Positions 1 to 8,260 of a stretch of 64,000 bases of DNA are shown here, in pieces. Location: NCBI RefSeq assembly GCF_006385785.1, contig NZ_VFSH01000010.1, forward strand, positions 1-64,000, in the 5' to 3' direction. The notes beneath the pieces are model-generated. The model was not told the origin of the DNA and searched no databases. It saw only the letters and a program-made list of their open reading frames with translations. Numbering within the stretch: position 1 is the stretch's first letter; each line of letters starts with the position of its first letter. This stretch comes from Streptococcus shenyangsis (GTDB taxonomy: Bacteria > Bacillota > Bacilli > Lactobacillales > Streptococcaceae). Made by a program: the position numbers and the translations under genes.

Positions 1-70
1 GCTTCTCTAAGCTATATCCTTGTTTTCTAAGTTCATAGATCTGAACTTTATCATCATAAGTTAATTTCAT
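1..70 (-). CDS. IS3-family transposase OrfA, N-terminal fragment (truncated by the window edge)
   Basis: The frame starts with ATG at 70 and reads MKLTYDDKVQIYELRKQGYS before leaving the window. This matches the start of the helix-turn-helix OrfA of IS3/IS150-like elements, which binds the terminal repeats. Nothing can be said about whether the rest is intact. Confidence 0.7.
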   Translation of the reverse strand, partial: MKLTYDDKVQIYELRKQGYSLEK

Positions 71-121
71 AATAAAAACACCCCAAAAGTTAGATTTTTT
101 CTGTCTAACTTTTGGGGTGCA
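1..121 (-). mobile_element. IS3-type insertion sequence, one end (runs off the window)
   Basis: The element end is the 19-base inverted-repeat end read inward from position 121 on the minus strand, starting TGCACCCCAAAAGTTAGAC. The same bases recur inverted at 79-94, forming a perfect 16-bp hairpin (79-94 with 104-119) next to the transposase start at 70. A hairpin of this kind at the end of an IS3-family element can limit read-through from outside. The rest of the element, including the catalytic orfB, lies beyond the left edge. The family is inferred from the terminal TG and the N-terminal transposase sequence; the exact IS name is not determined. Confidence 0.75.
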
Positions 122-231
122 GTTCATCAACACCTGATAGTATGCGTTCTTTTATTTTAAAGACTTTTTCCAGCATCTCTTGATTCACATTAAACTATTC
201 TATTAGTAGAGATCTTTCAACTCTGATCCCT

Positions 232-489
232 TTATTTCCGTTTAATCAAGTATCGGATAGCCTTTTCTAGACGTTCCTTTTGAGCTTCAGGATCATCTAG
301 CGGTTGATTGATACATTCAGTAAGGTTTTCGGTAATTATCATCTCAATCACGCGCTCCACACTAGATTTCACGGCTGTCAATTGCGTCACAATATCAGCA
401 CAGTCTCGATCCTCTTCAATCATCTTTTGAATCCCACGCAACTGGCCCTCTGAACGTTTCAAACGAGTAATATACTTTGAGTTTGTCAT
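232..489 (-). CDS. CsoR/FrmR-family small transcriptional repressor
   Basis: This 85-residue all-helical protein matches the CsoR/RcnR/FrmR family (usually 85-100 residues), cytoplasmic tetrameric repressors that leave DNA when they bind Cu(I), other metals, formaldehyde or sulfane sulfur. The conserved RLKRSEGQLRGI segment and the first sensing cysteine (RDCAD, residue 30) are present. The second cysteine occurs in ENLTEC, but the residue four before it, histidine in copper-sensing CsoR, is asparagine here. The loss of the metal histidine points away from a classical copper sensor and towards a thiol or persulfide sensor like CstR; that is inference. A Shine-Dalgarno AAGGA precedes the ATG. 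No copper ATPase or sulfur gene is adjacent within the window. Confidence 0.8.
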   Translation of the reverse strand: MTNSKYITRLKRSEGQLRGIQKMIEEDRDCADIVTQLTAVKSSVERVIEMIITENLTECINQPLDDPEAQKERLEKAIRYLIKRK

Positions 490-638
490 TTCTTTTTCCT
501 TGCTTGATTTTTCTTCATTATATCTCTAATCAGCTTCTTTGTCAAAATTCTCGCCCATCCAGCTCACACAGTCCTGTTACCAAAGACCTTTCAAAAGACA
601 AACTAGCAATGCTGATAACTTGCTGGAGATGCCTCGTT

Positions 639-1493
639 TTACCTTGCTAAACGAATACGGGTCACGATTCCATCCAAGTCTGTAATTTCCAGCTGGCTAG
701 ATGTCAGCCACTTGATTGACGCATCAACTGCTTGTGCTCGCTGGGCAATCGTTAACAGTTCTTCTTTACGAGCAACTTCAATAACATAATAGGCTAAGCC
801 TGGCAAGCCTTGCTTACGCGGAGCTAGGCCTTTTCCTCCCCATTCGTTGACAGCCAAATGATGATGGTAGTCTCCAGCTGCAATCCAACTAGCACTAGGT
901 ACACTGAATTTATCCTCTAGCCCTAACACCTTTTGATAAAACTGGCTGGACTTTCGACTATCCTTGACAGAAAGATGAATATGCCCCATTCTCGTACCCT
1001 CGGCTAAAGTAAAGGGCTCTACTCTTTCCCCCAACTCATAGATATCCTGTGCAGCAAGAGCCTCCGTCACTCCGATAATGCGTCCATCTTCTCGAATATC
1101 CCATGTGGAAATTGGCTTATCTCGATAGAGTTCAATGCCATTTCCCTCCAAATCCTCCAAGTAAATGGCCTCGCTGTAACCATGATCTGCACCGCCGACA
1201 AGAGGAATCTGTAAGTCTGTCAGGTGTTTCAAAACATCAGCCAAAGCCTTACGTGTCGGCAAGAGAATGGCCAGATGGTAAAGGCCATAATGTTCCCTTA
1301 CTTGTCCACTCTCTTGTGCTTGAATCAGGTGTACCAAGGCCTTTCCATCAAGTCCTAGAATCGTCTCTGTCTCAGTCTGAGATAAGATTTCTAAACCAAT
1401 GATTTGCTGATAAAAGGCTGTTTGACTTGCCAAATCCTTTACATTTAAAACTACCTCTGCTAAATAAATGTGGCTCTTGTATTCATAGGTCAT
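639..1493 (-). CDS. VOC-superfamily protein, CatE-like glyoxalase/extradiol dioxygenase
   Basis: This 284-residue protein has two tandem vicinal-oxygen-chelate modules, about residues 5-130 and 165-280. Each opens with the typical hydrophobic strand and H or E metal-ligand pattern (HIYLAEVVLNVKDL and MGHIHLSVKDS) and closes with an acidic ligand (EGNGIELY in the first half). The size and two-module layout match Bacillus CatE and YfiE-type catechol 2,3-dioxygenases, Fe(II) enzymes that detoxify catechols or quinones. The actual substrate in streptococci is not evident. The gene is monocistronic and has a palindromic operator directly over its promoter (1511-1541), so it is probably controlled by a MarR or DUF24-type repressor encoded elsewhere. 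Confidence 0.75.
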   Translation of the reverse strand: MTYEYKSHIYLAEVVLNVKDLASQTAFYQQIIGLEILSQTETETILGLDGKALVHLIQAQESGQVREHYGLYHLAILLPTRKALADVLKHLTDLQIPLVGGADHGYSEAIYLEDLEGNGIELYRDKPISTWDIREDGRIIGVTEALAAQDIYELGERVEPFTLAEGTRMGHIHLSVKDSRKSSQFYQKVLGLEDKFSVPSASWIAAGDYHHHLAVNEWGGKGLAPRKQGLPGLAYYVIEVARKEELLTIAQRAQAVDASIKWLTSSQLEITDLDGIVTRIRLAR

Positions 1494-1510
1494 AAATAGT
1501 CCTCTTTTTC

Positions 1511-1541
1511 AGTTGTAATCATTTTTATTACAACTATTATA
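1511..1541 (-). promoter_or_regulatory. Palindromic operator abutting the -10 of the VOC gene
   Basis: AGTTGTAAT at 1511-1519 and ATTACAACT at 1527-1535 form a perfect 9-bp inverted repeat with a 7-base spacer. On the minus strand it directly follows a TATAAT -10 box (1536-1541), so it covers the transcription start. The symmetry and position are those of a dimeric winged-helix repressor such as MarR. The cognate regulator is not identified. Confidence 0.65.
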
Positions 1542-1591
1542 TAATTTCCATCAAGAAAGTCAAGCCAGACAACTTGAAGCCTCTATTCTAA

Positions 1592-1626
1592 CAAAAAGAG
1601 GCCAATGTTTGCCATCAACCTCTTTC
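1592..1626 (-). terminator. Rho-independent terminator after the CAP-domain choline-binding protein
   Basis: On the minus strand GAAAGAGG and CCTCTTT pair around a 16-base loop and are followed by a T run. It lies about 60 bases downstream of the stop at 1689. Confidence 0.6.
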
Positions 1627-1688
1627 TTATCGGTCATTCTTTTTGCTAAGTAAGATGAATACTTTACCTATGACTTACTATCTTCAGC

Positions 1689-2885
1689 CTAGTTTACCCA
1701 TTCACCATTACCATTTACACGATAACCATCTGGTGTCGTTGTGCTGACTGCCAAAGCTCCTGAACCATATGCATAGTACCAGTACTTGCCTACTTTAAAC
1801 CAACCTGTCTTCATGACACCTGATTGATCAAGATAATACCAAGTACCATTTTCCTTATACCAGCCTGTCTTCATAGCTCCTGAGCCATCAAAGTAGAACC
1901 ATCTGCTACCATCTGTTCCCCAGCCTGTAAACATCGCGCCTGAACTATCAAGGAAATACCATGTTCCATCAACTTCTACAAATCCAGTCTGCATGACACC
2001 TAAATCATTCAAGTAGTACCATTTACCACCCGTTTTCACCCAGCCTGTCTTCACATCACCAGACTCATAAAAATACCATTTACCATTAGACTTCACCCAG
2101 CCAGACTGACTAGATGTAGATGTTCTAAAATCTTTCAGTGGTTTTTCTACAACCGTAGCTTTACTTTTAACTGTTGAAAGATTTGATGCAGTCACTTCTG
2201 TATACTGAATAGCAGAACCATATCCACCAGCCAATTCCTCTGAAGAAGCATCATCACCTAAAGCTATAGAAATCGTTGCCACTTTCTGAGAACTAGCTGC
2301 ATTTCTAAAAGCCGCAAGCCCCACATAGGTAAATTTAGAATTGATCAGAACCTCATAATAACCTGTAAATTCTTTAGATGTTCCACCCTTCTTTTTCGCT
2401 ACATAATTCGCCTTCTCAGCATGCCAGTTTTCAATTGCTTTTAGAAAACCTTCATAGTTCACATCTAAAGCTTCTCCTCTTATATTATTACTAGATGGAA
2501 AAGCAGTCCAGATTTCTTTCGTAGAAAGACGCTCAGGTTTCAGAGTTACTGACACCTCAGTAGCGCGTACAAAAGCAGTTTTCTCAAGATCAGTAGACCA
2601 TTTGATAGGGACATACTTATCTACCAAACCTTCATCAGCTGCTTCCTTACGAATCTTATTAATCGCATCCAAAATAGCTTGTTTATCTGGGGTTAAAAAT
2701 TCTCCCTTAATCCCAACTAAAACGTTGCCACTAGAAGGATTTAACACTTCTGAACTCAAAACATTTTCATTTCTACCATCAGCAGATTGTGTTGCCACCA
2801 ATCTGTCATTAGCAAAAACATCAGTTGTCAAAACTGCTCCAGCCAAGGTCAAAGCCAAGGCGCTAGCAAATACAATTTTCTTCAT
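1689..2885 (-). CDS. Choline-binding surface protein with N-terminal CAP/SCP-like domain
   Basis: This 398-residue exported protein has a signal peptide (residues 1-25, cleavage after VFA). Residues about 65-225 contain a CAP/SCP-like region (DAINKIRKEAADEG, NWHAEKANY, YYEVL), the fold of cysteine-rich secretory and pathogenesis-related proteins. A C-terminal array of about seven CW repeats (GWVKTGGKWYYL type, residues about 260-390) binds phosphocholine on teichoic acids. The position next to galM resembles the site of pneumococcal CbpI, but the length and N-terminal domain differ, so no symbol is given. The canonical CAP histidine and glutamate residues are not all obvious. A good Shine-Dalgarno (AAAAGGAG) precedes the ATG. 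Its function beyond cell-surface attachment is unknown. Confidence 0.8.
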   Translation of the reverse strand: MKKIVFASALALTLAGAVLTTDVFANDRLVATQSADGRNENVLSSEVLNPSSGNVLVGIKGEFLTPDKQAILDAINKIRKEAADEGLVDKYVPIKWSTDLEKTAFVRATEVSVTLKPERLSTKEIWTAFPSSNNIRGEALDVNYEGFLKAIENWHAEKANYVAKKKGGTSKEFTGYYEVLINSKFTYVGLAAFRNAASSQKVATISIALGDDASSEELAGGYGSAIQYTEVTASNLSTVKSKATVVEKPLKDFRTSTSSQSGWVKSNGKWYFYESGDVKTGWVKTGGKWYYLNDLGVMQTGFVEVDGTWYFLDSSGAMFTGWGTDGSRWFYFDGSGAMKTGWYKENGTWYYLDQSGVMKTGWFKVGKYWYYAYGSGALAVSTTTPDGYRVNGNGEWVN

Positions 2886-3021
2886 CTTTTTCTCCTTTTA
2901 TCCTTTAGATAGGACAGGTATTTTCACTATTAAATTATATCATATTTCCCTATTCTTTGTCCGTTTCTACTAATGTCATGAGGCAAATGCTATTCATCCC
3001 GAAAAGTAGAAACTTCATCCT

Positions 3022-4059
3022 TTATTTCACAACAAGCTCATAACGTGTCTTACTTGTGAAGGTTTGACCGGCTTTAAGAATGACTTGGTCTTTAAGGTCA
3101 CTGTGAATGGCATCTGGTAAAACTTGCGCTTCAAGGGCAATCCCATTGTGCTGTACCATTGGCTGACCTCCTATGATGACACTCTCATCCACAAAGTTTG
3201 CTGTGTAGACCACAAAGCAAGGAGCCTCTGTCTTGAAAAGCAGGAAGCGACCTGAGTTTTGGTCATAAAGGAAACCAGCATTGTCATGACCTGCAGGAAG
3301 AGCAAATGGGTGATCCAAACCAGATACCAGCTGGATTTGCTCATCTTCTTCTGCAAAGATATCCTTCAACAAGGCACCATTGTAGATATGTTTGACCACA
3401 TCACGATTGGCATCTGGAGTTTTGGCAGGAACACCGTCGGGAGCAATTGGGTAAATGCCTTCTGTATTTAGTTGGAAGACATGACGGTCAATCGTCTGCG
3501 TAAAATCACCAGACAAGTTGAAATAACTGTGGTTGGTTGGATTGACCAGCGTATCCTGATCTGTTGTCACCTTGTAGCTAATTTCATAGGCACCAGTTTC
3601 TTCCAAGTGATAGCTGATCCAGATCTTGAGATTGCCAGGAAATCCTCCTGCCCCGTCTGTACGTTCTGTGTAGAGGGTCAGGCCATGGTCGCTCACTTCA
3701 ACTAGTTCAAACAAGCTAGAATCCCAACCAGTTGAACCACTGTGGTTACAGTTGCTAGCATTGTTGACTTCAAGGTCATAGGTCTTACCATTAAGCTCAA
3801 AGGTCGCACCTGCAATACGGCCTGCCACAGGACCTACGCTAGCTCCATGTTTGGGACTATTACCTACATAGCTGTCAAAATCATCAAATCCCAAGATAAC
3901 ATTGGCAAAATTTCCAGCCTTATCAGGTGTAACATAGCGCAAGATGGTAGCACCATAAGTCATAACCTCAAGCTGGTAGCCACCGTCAGTTTCAAATCGA
4001 TAGGCCAAGACATCTTGTCCCTCAACATTTCCAAACACACGCTCTATGTATGATTTCAT
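3022..4059 (-). CDS. galM: Aldose 1-epimerase (galactose mutarotase)
   Basis: This cytoplasmic 345-residue enzyme interconverts alpha and beta anomers of galactose or glucose, linking beta-galactosidase products to the downstream kinases. GalM-type signatures are visible: GPVAGRIAGA near residue 75, the histidine motif NPTNHSYFNL near residue 175, and the C-terminal AIALEAQ-type segment around the catalytic glutamate (NGIALEAQVLPD). Length matches the family. It is last in the galactoside operon, separated from agaS by a stem-loop and a BOX element, so its transcription level may differ from that of the upstream PTS genes. AAAAGGAG lies 7 bases before the ATG. Confidence 0.9.
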   Translation of the reverse strand: MKSYIERVFGNVEGQDVLAYRFETDGGYQLEVMTYGATILRYVTPDKAGNFANVILGFDDFDSYVGNSPKHGASVGPVAGRIAGATFELNGKTYDLEVNNASNCNHSGSTGWDSSLFELVEVSDHGLTLYTERTDGAGGFPGNLKIWISYHLEETGAYEISYKVTTDQDTLVNPTNHSYFNLSGDFTQTIDRHVFQLNTEGIYPIAPDGVPAKTPDANRDVVKHIYNGALLKDIFAEEDEQIQLVSGLDHPFALPAGHDNAGFLYDQNSGRFLLFKTEAPCFVVYTANFVDESVIIGGQPMVQHNGIALEAQVLPDAIHSDLKDQVILKAGQTFTSKTRYELVVK

Positions 4060-4093
4060 TCTCTTCTCCTTTTACTATTTCTCTCAAGTAAAC

Positions 4094-4127
4094 AAACCAT
4101 AGAAAGCGTACTGACAGTCTATGGTTT
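4094..4127 (-). terminator. Possible terminator or attenuating stem-loop between agaS and galM
   Basis: A 10-bp perfect inverted repeat (4094-4103 with 4118-4127, AAACCATAGA type) is followed on the minus strand by only a broken T run. It may attenuate rather than fully stop transcription into galM. Confidence 0.4.
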
Positions 4128-4174
4128 ATCTGATAATTACAAATCCTCTTGTCAAGGATTCATAAACACTGCCT

Positions 4175-4371
4175 TATACTCAATGAAAATCAAAGAGCAA
4201 ACTAGGAAGCTAGCCACAGGCTGCTCAAAGCACTGCTTTGATGTTGTAGATAGAACTGACAAAGTCAGCTCAAAACACTGTTTTGAGGTTGCAGATAGAA
4301 CTGACGAAGTCAGTAACATCTATACGGCAAGGCGACACTAGTATGGTTTAAAGAGATTTTCGAAAAGTATT
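4175..4371. repeat. BOX element, boxA-boxB-boxB-boxC form
   Basis: The sequence begins TATACTCAATGAAAATC and ends in a GATTTTCG...AGTAT-type edge, the recognised ends of the pneumococcal BOX repeat, and contains CGGCAAGGCGACA, close to the BOX-PCR primer site. Two boxB units (about 4219-4264 and 4265-4309, each with AACTGACNAAGTCA) lie between the terminal modules. It sits between agaS and galM, and its last bases overlap the agaS stop codon. BOX elements are non-autonomous and fold into long stems that can alter expression of neighbours. Confidence 0.9.
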
Positions 4372-5536
4372 ACTTTTGATATTCGTGGATGATAACACCT
4401 TGTACCACACGGTTTACTGTACCTGTAGGAGACGGTGTATCAGGTTTATTTTCTACCTTGAGTGAAGTTAATAGGGCAAAGAGTTGGGCATAAACGATGT
4501 ATGGGAAGACACGGTAAATATCATTCAAGACACCGCCACAACCAAGGGCAACTTCTTTGACATTTTCAAGACCAAAAGCTTGATCACTCAAAAGCACAAC
4601 ACGACGAGCAATCTGATCACCCGCAACTTCACGAACCAAGTCCAAGTCGTACTTGCGAGTGTAGTCTGTTGTTGTACCAAAGACCAAAACAACTGTATCT
4701 TCGTTGATAAGAGATTTTGGACCGTGACGGAAGCCGACTGGGCTTTCATACATAGTCGCAACTTGACCAGCAGTTAGTTCCAAAATCTTGAGCTGAGCTT
4801 CATGAGCAAGTCCAAAGAAAGGACCAGCGCCTAGATAGATGACACGGTTAAAGTCTAAATCAACAAGCTCTTTGACATCTTCTGCCTTGTCTAGAATTTT
4901 ACGGGCAAGACTAGATACAACTTCAAAACGTTCAGCTTTAACAGCAAATTCTGTAGGATCAAAGACCAAGAGAGCTGTTAACATCATAGACGTAAAGCTA
5001 GAAGTCATGGCAAAGCCAGCATCATTAGAAGCAGCTGGTTGCAAAAGCAAGAGATTACGGTCATCTCCATGAGCTTGAAGAGCCAATTTACCATCTGCCG
5101 CACACGTAATCGTCACTTGATAAAGCTCATCCACCAAGGCTTTTGCCAAATCAACAGTCGCCACACTTTCAGGCGAGTTCCCACTACGAGCAAAAGATAC
5201 AAGGACAGTCGCCACATCTTTTCTCAAGTAAGTTTCTGGATTGGCAACGATATCTGTTGTCGCAATAGCATTGAAATTCCATTTGCGTTCGTCATAAACT
5301 TCCTTAAAGTAAGGTGCCAAGGTATCTCCCACATAAGCAGAAGTCCCAGCACCTGTCAAGATAACCTTGATATAGTCATGTTTATCAGCAATCCCTTGTA
5401 GGAAGGCTACAATTTCTTCACGTTTTGCTTGATAAGATTCAAAAGCTTCTTTCCATACATCAGGTTGTTGGTAGATTTCACGTGTAGTGATTTCTGCACC
5501 CAATTCGAGTAAGTCTTCTTTTGTATAATGTAGCAT
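4370..5536 (-). CDS. agaS: AgaS-type SIS-domain sugar isomerase/deaminase
   Basis: This 388-residue protein has two SIS (sugar isomerase) domains, residues about 45-190 and 220-370. The first has the phosphosugar-binding LTGAGTSAYVGD motif and the second has IYLGAGPFFGLAHEAQLK and ESPVGFRHGPKSL. It resembles AgaS, which acts on amino-sugar or tagatose phosphates in galactosamine-type pathways. Its place between a mannose-family PTS and galM suggests it processes the phosphorylated sugar imported by that PTS. The exact substrate (for example a galactosamine-6-phosphate) is not fixed by sequence. The stop codon TAA is formed at the edge of the BOX element. Confidence 0.85.
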   Translation of the reverse strand: MLHYTKEDLLELGAEITTREIYQQPDVWKEAFESYQAKREEIVAFLQGIADKHDYIKVILTGAGTSAYVGDTLAPYFKEVYDERKWNFNAIATTDIVANPETYLRKDVATVLVSFARSGNSPESVATVDLAKALVDELYQVTITCAADGKLALQAHGDDRNLLLLQPAASNDAGFAMTSSFTSMMLTALLVFDPTEFAVKAERFEVVSSLARKILDKAEDVKELVDLDFNRVIYLGAGPFFGLAHEAQLKILELTAGQVATMYESPVGFRHGPKSLINEDTVVLVFGTTTDYTRKYDLDLVREVAGDQIARRVVLLSDQAFGLENVKEVALGCGGVLNDIYRVFPYIVYAQLFALLTSLKVENKPDTPSPTGTVNRVVQGVIIHEYQK

Positions 5537-5635
5537 TGAGTTCCTCTTTTTCTATTAAAGATGGGAATGGGAGTAAGCCCCATTCCCATGTATATTCTAT
5601 ATAAAATGTTCTAACGATTTTCACGTTGTCACATC

Positions 5636-6040
5636 TTATTCATCTTCGTCATCATCGAAGCCCGCTAACAGGTCATTAACTTTCACAATGCTTTCTGCAG
5701 CACGGCTCTTGTAGTCCGCATCTGCGCCTGTAAGGCTCGCATTGATAAATTCAATCACCATTGGAAGATTCATCCCTGCGTAAAGTTCGATGTCACGACC
5801 TTCCATAATCAAACGGCTTACCACGTTACATGGTGTTCCACCGAGAAGATCCGCAAAGACTAGGAAATCATCCAATCCTTCAATAGTAGCTTCAAATTTT
5901 GCAGTAAATTCTTCTGGGCCATCTTCTGGAAGAAGAGCTACCGCATGAATATTGTCTTGTGGACCCATGATCATTTCAGTGCTACCTTTAAGTTCCTCAC
6001 AGAAGCGACCATGACTCACCAAAATTAATGATTTCGTCAT
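5636..6040 (-). CDS. PTS mannose-family IIA component
   Basis: The 134-residue IIA (ManX-type) domain carries phosphate from HPr to IIB on the histidine in ILVSHGRF (residue 10). The conserved ADLLGGTPCN segment near residue 83 is the other side of the active site. An acidic C-terminus (DDDEDE) ends the protein. It is a stand-alone domain, as usual in firmicute galactosamine or galactose PTS operons. It lies 3 bases after the IID stop, within the bgaC-PTS-agaS operon. Confidence 0.92.
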   Translation of the reverse strand: MTKSLILVSHGRFCEELKGSTEMIMGPQDNIHAVALLPEDGPEEFTAKFEATIEGLDDFLVFADLLGGTPCNVVSRLIMEGRDIELYAGMNLPMVIEFINASLTGADADYKSRAAESIVKVNDLLAGFDDDEDE

Positions 6041-6043
6041 AAA

Positions 6044-6865
6044 TTATGCACCCATTCCAAGTACAAATTTACCAAAGGCAGAAAGAGCCAAAGCAAGTAC
6101 GATAATAATACCGATAGCTTTAGTAGAGTTCATACCTTTCTTACCAAGCAACCAGAAGATAAAGGCAGTAAAGATTGCTGGAAGCAAGCGTGGGAAGATT
6201 GAGTTCAAGATGTCTTGGAAGTCAATCATCTTCTCACCGATTGCCCATTTGTAAGAAATTTCAAAGTTGATCATTGTTGCTACAAGAGCACCCATCATGA
6301 AGACACCAAGTACAGATGCAGCGTCAATCAAAGCTGTCAAAGTACTTTGCATGTTGTTGATAAGGTTAACCCCTTCTTTGTAGGCAAATTCCAATTGTTT
6401 CCAACGGAAGATGTCATACGCTACTGCAACTGCGATCCAAAGGAAGATTCCCCATGGTTGGCCAGCGATAGCCATAGTTGCTGCGATAGATCCCATGATA
6501 GCAGGTACAAGTGAACCAAAGATAGTATCTCCAAGAGGAGCGAATGGTCCCATCAAACCTGTCTTGATACCGTTAACGGCATCTTTTGAACCTACACCAT
6601 CTTTTTCTTCCATGGCAAGGTCAAAACCAGCGATGATTGTGTGGAAGAATGGTGAAGTATTGAAGAATTGAGTATGAACTTTCATCATTTCTTTCAATTC
6701 AGGAGTTCCATCTCCATACATTTTACGCAATTGAGGCAAGATCATGTAAAGGTAACCAGAAGCTTGCATACGTTCGTAGTTCCAACCCAATTGGAAAGTA
6801 AACAAGCTACGTTTGTTGATTTGATTAAAATCTTCTTTTGTAAGTTTGTAATTAGAATTCGTCAT
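6044..6865 (-). CDS. PTS mannose-family IID component
   Basis: This 273-residue membrane protein (ManZ-type) pairs with IIC to form the sugar channel. Family motifs include NYERMQASGYLYMILPQL near the N-terminus and GPFAPLGDTIFGSLVPAI in the middle, with hydrophobic segments towards the C-terminus (LPAIFTAFIFWLLGKKG and the end). The ATG at 6865 is chosen because it gives the conserved MTNSNYKLTKEDF start. It overlaps the IIC stop by 14 bases, implying translational coupling and fixed stoichiometry. Confidence 0.9.
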   Translation of the reverse strand: MTNSNYKLTKEDFNQINKRSLFTFQLGWNYERMQASGYLYMILPQLRKMYGDGTPELKEMMKVHTQFFNTSPFFHTIIAGFDLAMEEKDGVGSKDAVNGIKTGLMGPFAPLGDTIFGSLVPAIMGSIAATMAIAGQPWGIFLWIAVAVAYDIFRWKQLEFAYKEGVNLINNMQSTLTALIDAASVLGVFMMGALVATMINFEISYKWAIGEKMIDFQDILNSIFPRLLPAIFTAFIFWLLGKKGMNSTKAIGIIIVLALALSAFGKFVLGMGA

Positions 6866-7757
6866 CTTCGATTTCCCCACTTTCTGATGGTGTAGAAGGT
6901 GCTGCTACAACTACTTTTTGGCTATTCTTGAAGTGAAGCACTGCAAGGAAGATACCTACGATAGAGATACCAATCATAGACAATCCTTTGAAGTTGTTCA
7001 CGAAGCCAATTTTTTCAGCAACATCTTTCGGTAGAGTACCTACGATACCAGCAACAGCGCCACCAAGACCTGTTACATATGAGTAAAGAACAGTCAACAT
7101 AGCTGTCAAACCAAATCCCATTGCAAGGTAGTGAAGGTTACGTTTAACTGGAAGGTAACGAAGCAAGATTGCAAATCCAAGACCTGGAAGCATACGTCCT
7201 GCAAGTGTCAAACCATCTGCAACCCATTTGTAGGCTTCAACTAAGTCTACCACTGATTGTACGAAGGCACCACCAAAGGCAAGCGCGAAGAAGACTGGGA
7301 GGGCACGAGATAGAGCCCAAGGAATCGCACCAAGTAGGTAGTTGCGTTCAATACCTTTATAGTCAAAGCGTTCGATTGCAGCATCCACACGGTGAGCGAA
7401 GAAGGTAGTAGTCATACGTCCAAGAACGTCGAAGTAAGTCAAGAGAGCTGCTACTGGCACAGCGATTGTTGTAATCGCCAGTGCTGTATCAATTCCTTGT
7501 GAAACAGAGAAGGCTGTCGCAAGAACCGCACCAGAAGTTGCGTCGATACGAGAAGCACCACCGAAGGTACCAACCCCAAGAACGAACAGTTGCAAGTTAC
7601 CACCGATAAGCAGACCAGTAGTCACATCTCCCATAATTAAACCAGTAATGAAACCAGCAAATACAGGGGAACCTGCAGATGAAACGATCGTCAACTCATC
7701 ACAGATTTGATAAGCTGAGTACAAAGTGAGAAGTAAAATTTGCCACCATTGTATCAT
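6852..7757 (-). CDS. PTS mannose-family IIC component
   Basis: This 301-residue polytopic protein (ManY-type) forms the substrate-binding part of the permease. The N-terminal half carries AGFITGLIMGDVTTGLLIGGNLQL and GGASRIDATSGAVLA, hallmarks of the family. Multiple hydrophobic helices follow and the tail is acidic. AGGAGG lies 9 bases before the ATG. The operon context (beta-galactosidase upstream, AgaS downstream) suggests galactose, galactosamine or a galactosyl disaccharide as substrate; sequence alone does not decide. Confidence 0.9.
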   Translation of the reverse strand: MIQWWQILLLTLYSAYQICDELTIVSSAGSPVFAGFITGLIMGDVTTGLLIGGNLQLFVLGVGTFGGASRIDATSGAVLATAFSVSQGIDTALAITTIAVPVAALLTYFDVLGRMTTTFFAHRVDAAIERFDYKGIERNYLLGAIPWALSRALPVFFALAFGGAFVQSVVDLVEAYKWVADGLTLAGRMLPGLGFAILLRYLPVKRNLHYLAMGFGLTAMLTVLYSYVTGLGGAVAGIVGTLPKDVAEKIGFVNNFKGLSMIGISIVGIFLAVLHFKNSQKVVVAAPSTPSESGEIEDDEF

Positions 7758-7783
7758 AACAATGACCTCCTAAAAATTTTTTC

Positions 7784-8260
7784 CTATTTTAATAAGCTCA
7801 AAAAGTCTGAAATTGGATCATTTGGAACCATTTGAGCAGTTAATTTAACACCTTTTTCTGCTAGTTTGTGGAAATCTTCCACATCCTTGTCTACTACGTT
7901 GATAGAACGTGTGATAGCGCGAGTTTCTGGTGTTTGAGACATATTCCCAACATTAAGGGTTTCAAGTGGTACACCTGCTTCTACCAAACCAAGGAAACGG
8001 TCTGGTTTACGAGCCACGATAAAGAGACGTTGGCTATCGTATTTACCAGCAAGAATATTGGCTGCCGCTTTCTCAATTGGCAAAATACTCAATTTTACAC
8101 CTGGTGGTGTCGCAAGTTTCAAACCACTCTTTTCAACGTCGTTGTTGACAACTTCGTCATCTACAACCATAATACGTGAAACATTTAGTTTCCCAGCCCA
8201 AAGATTGGCTACTTGTCCGTGGATCAAACGTCCATCGATACGGCATCCTACAATTGTCAT
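7784..8260 (-). CDS. PTS mannose-family IIB component
   Basis: The 158-residue cytoplasmic IIB (ManX-B/SorB-type) receives phosphate on the histidine in GRLIHGQV (residue 15) and passes it to the incoming sugar. RIDGRLIHGQVA and the VVDDEV strand are family signatures, and length is standard. The ATG overlaps the bgaC stop (ATGA), so translation of the PTS starts from the end of bgaC. Transport and glycan hydrolysis are therefore tightly co-expressed. Confidence 0.92.
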   Translation of the reverse strand: MTIVGCRIDGRLIHGQVANLWAGKLNVSRIMVVDDEVVNNDVEKSGLKLATPPGVKLSILPIEKAAANILAGKYDSQRLFIVARKPDRFLGLVEAGVPLETLNVGNMSQTPETRAITRSINVVDKDVEDFHKLAEKGVKLTAQMVPNDPISDFLSLLK

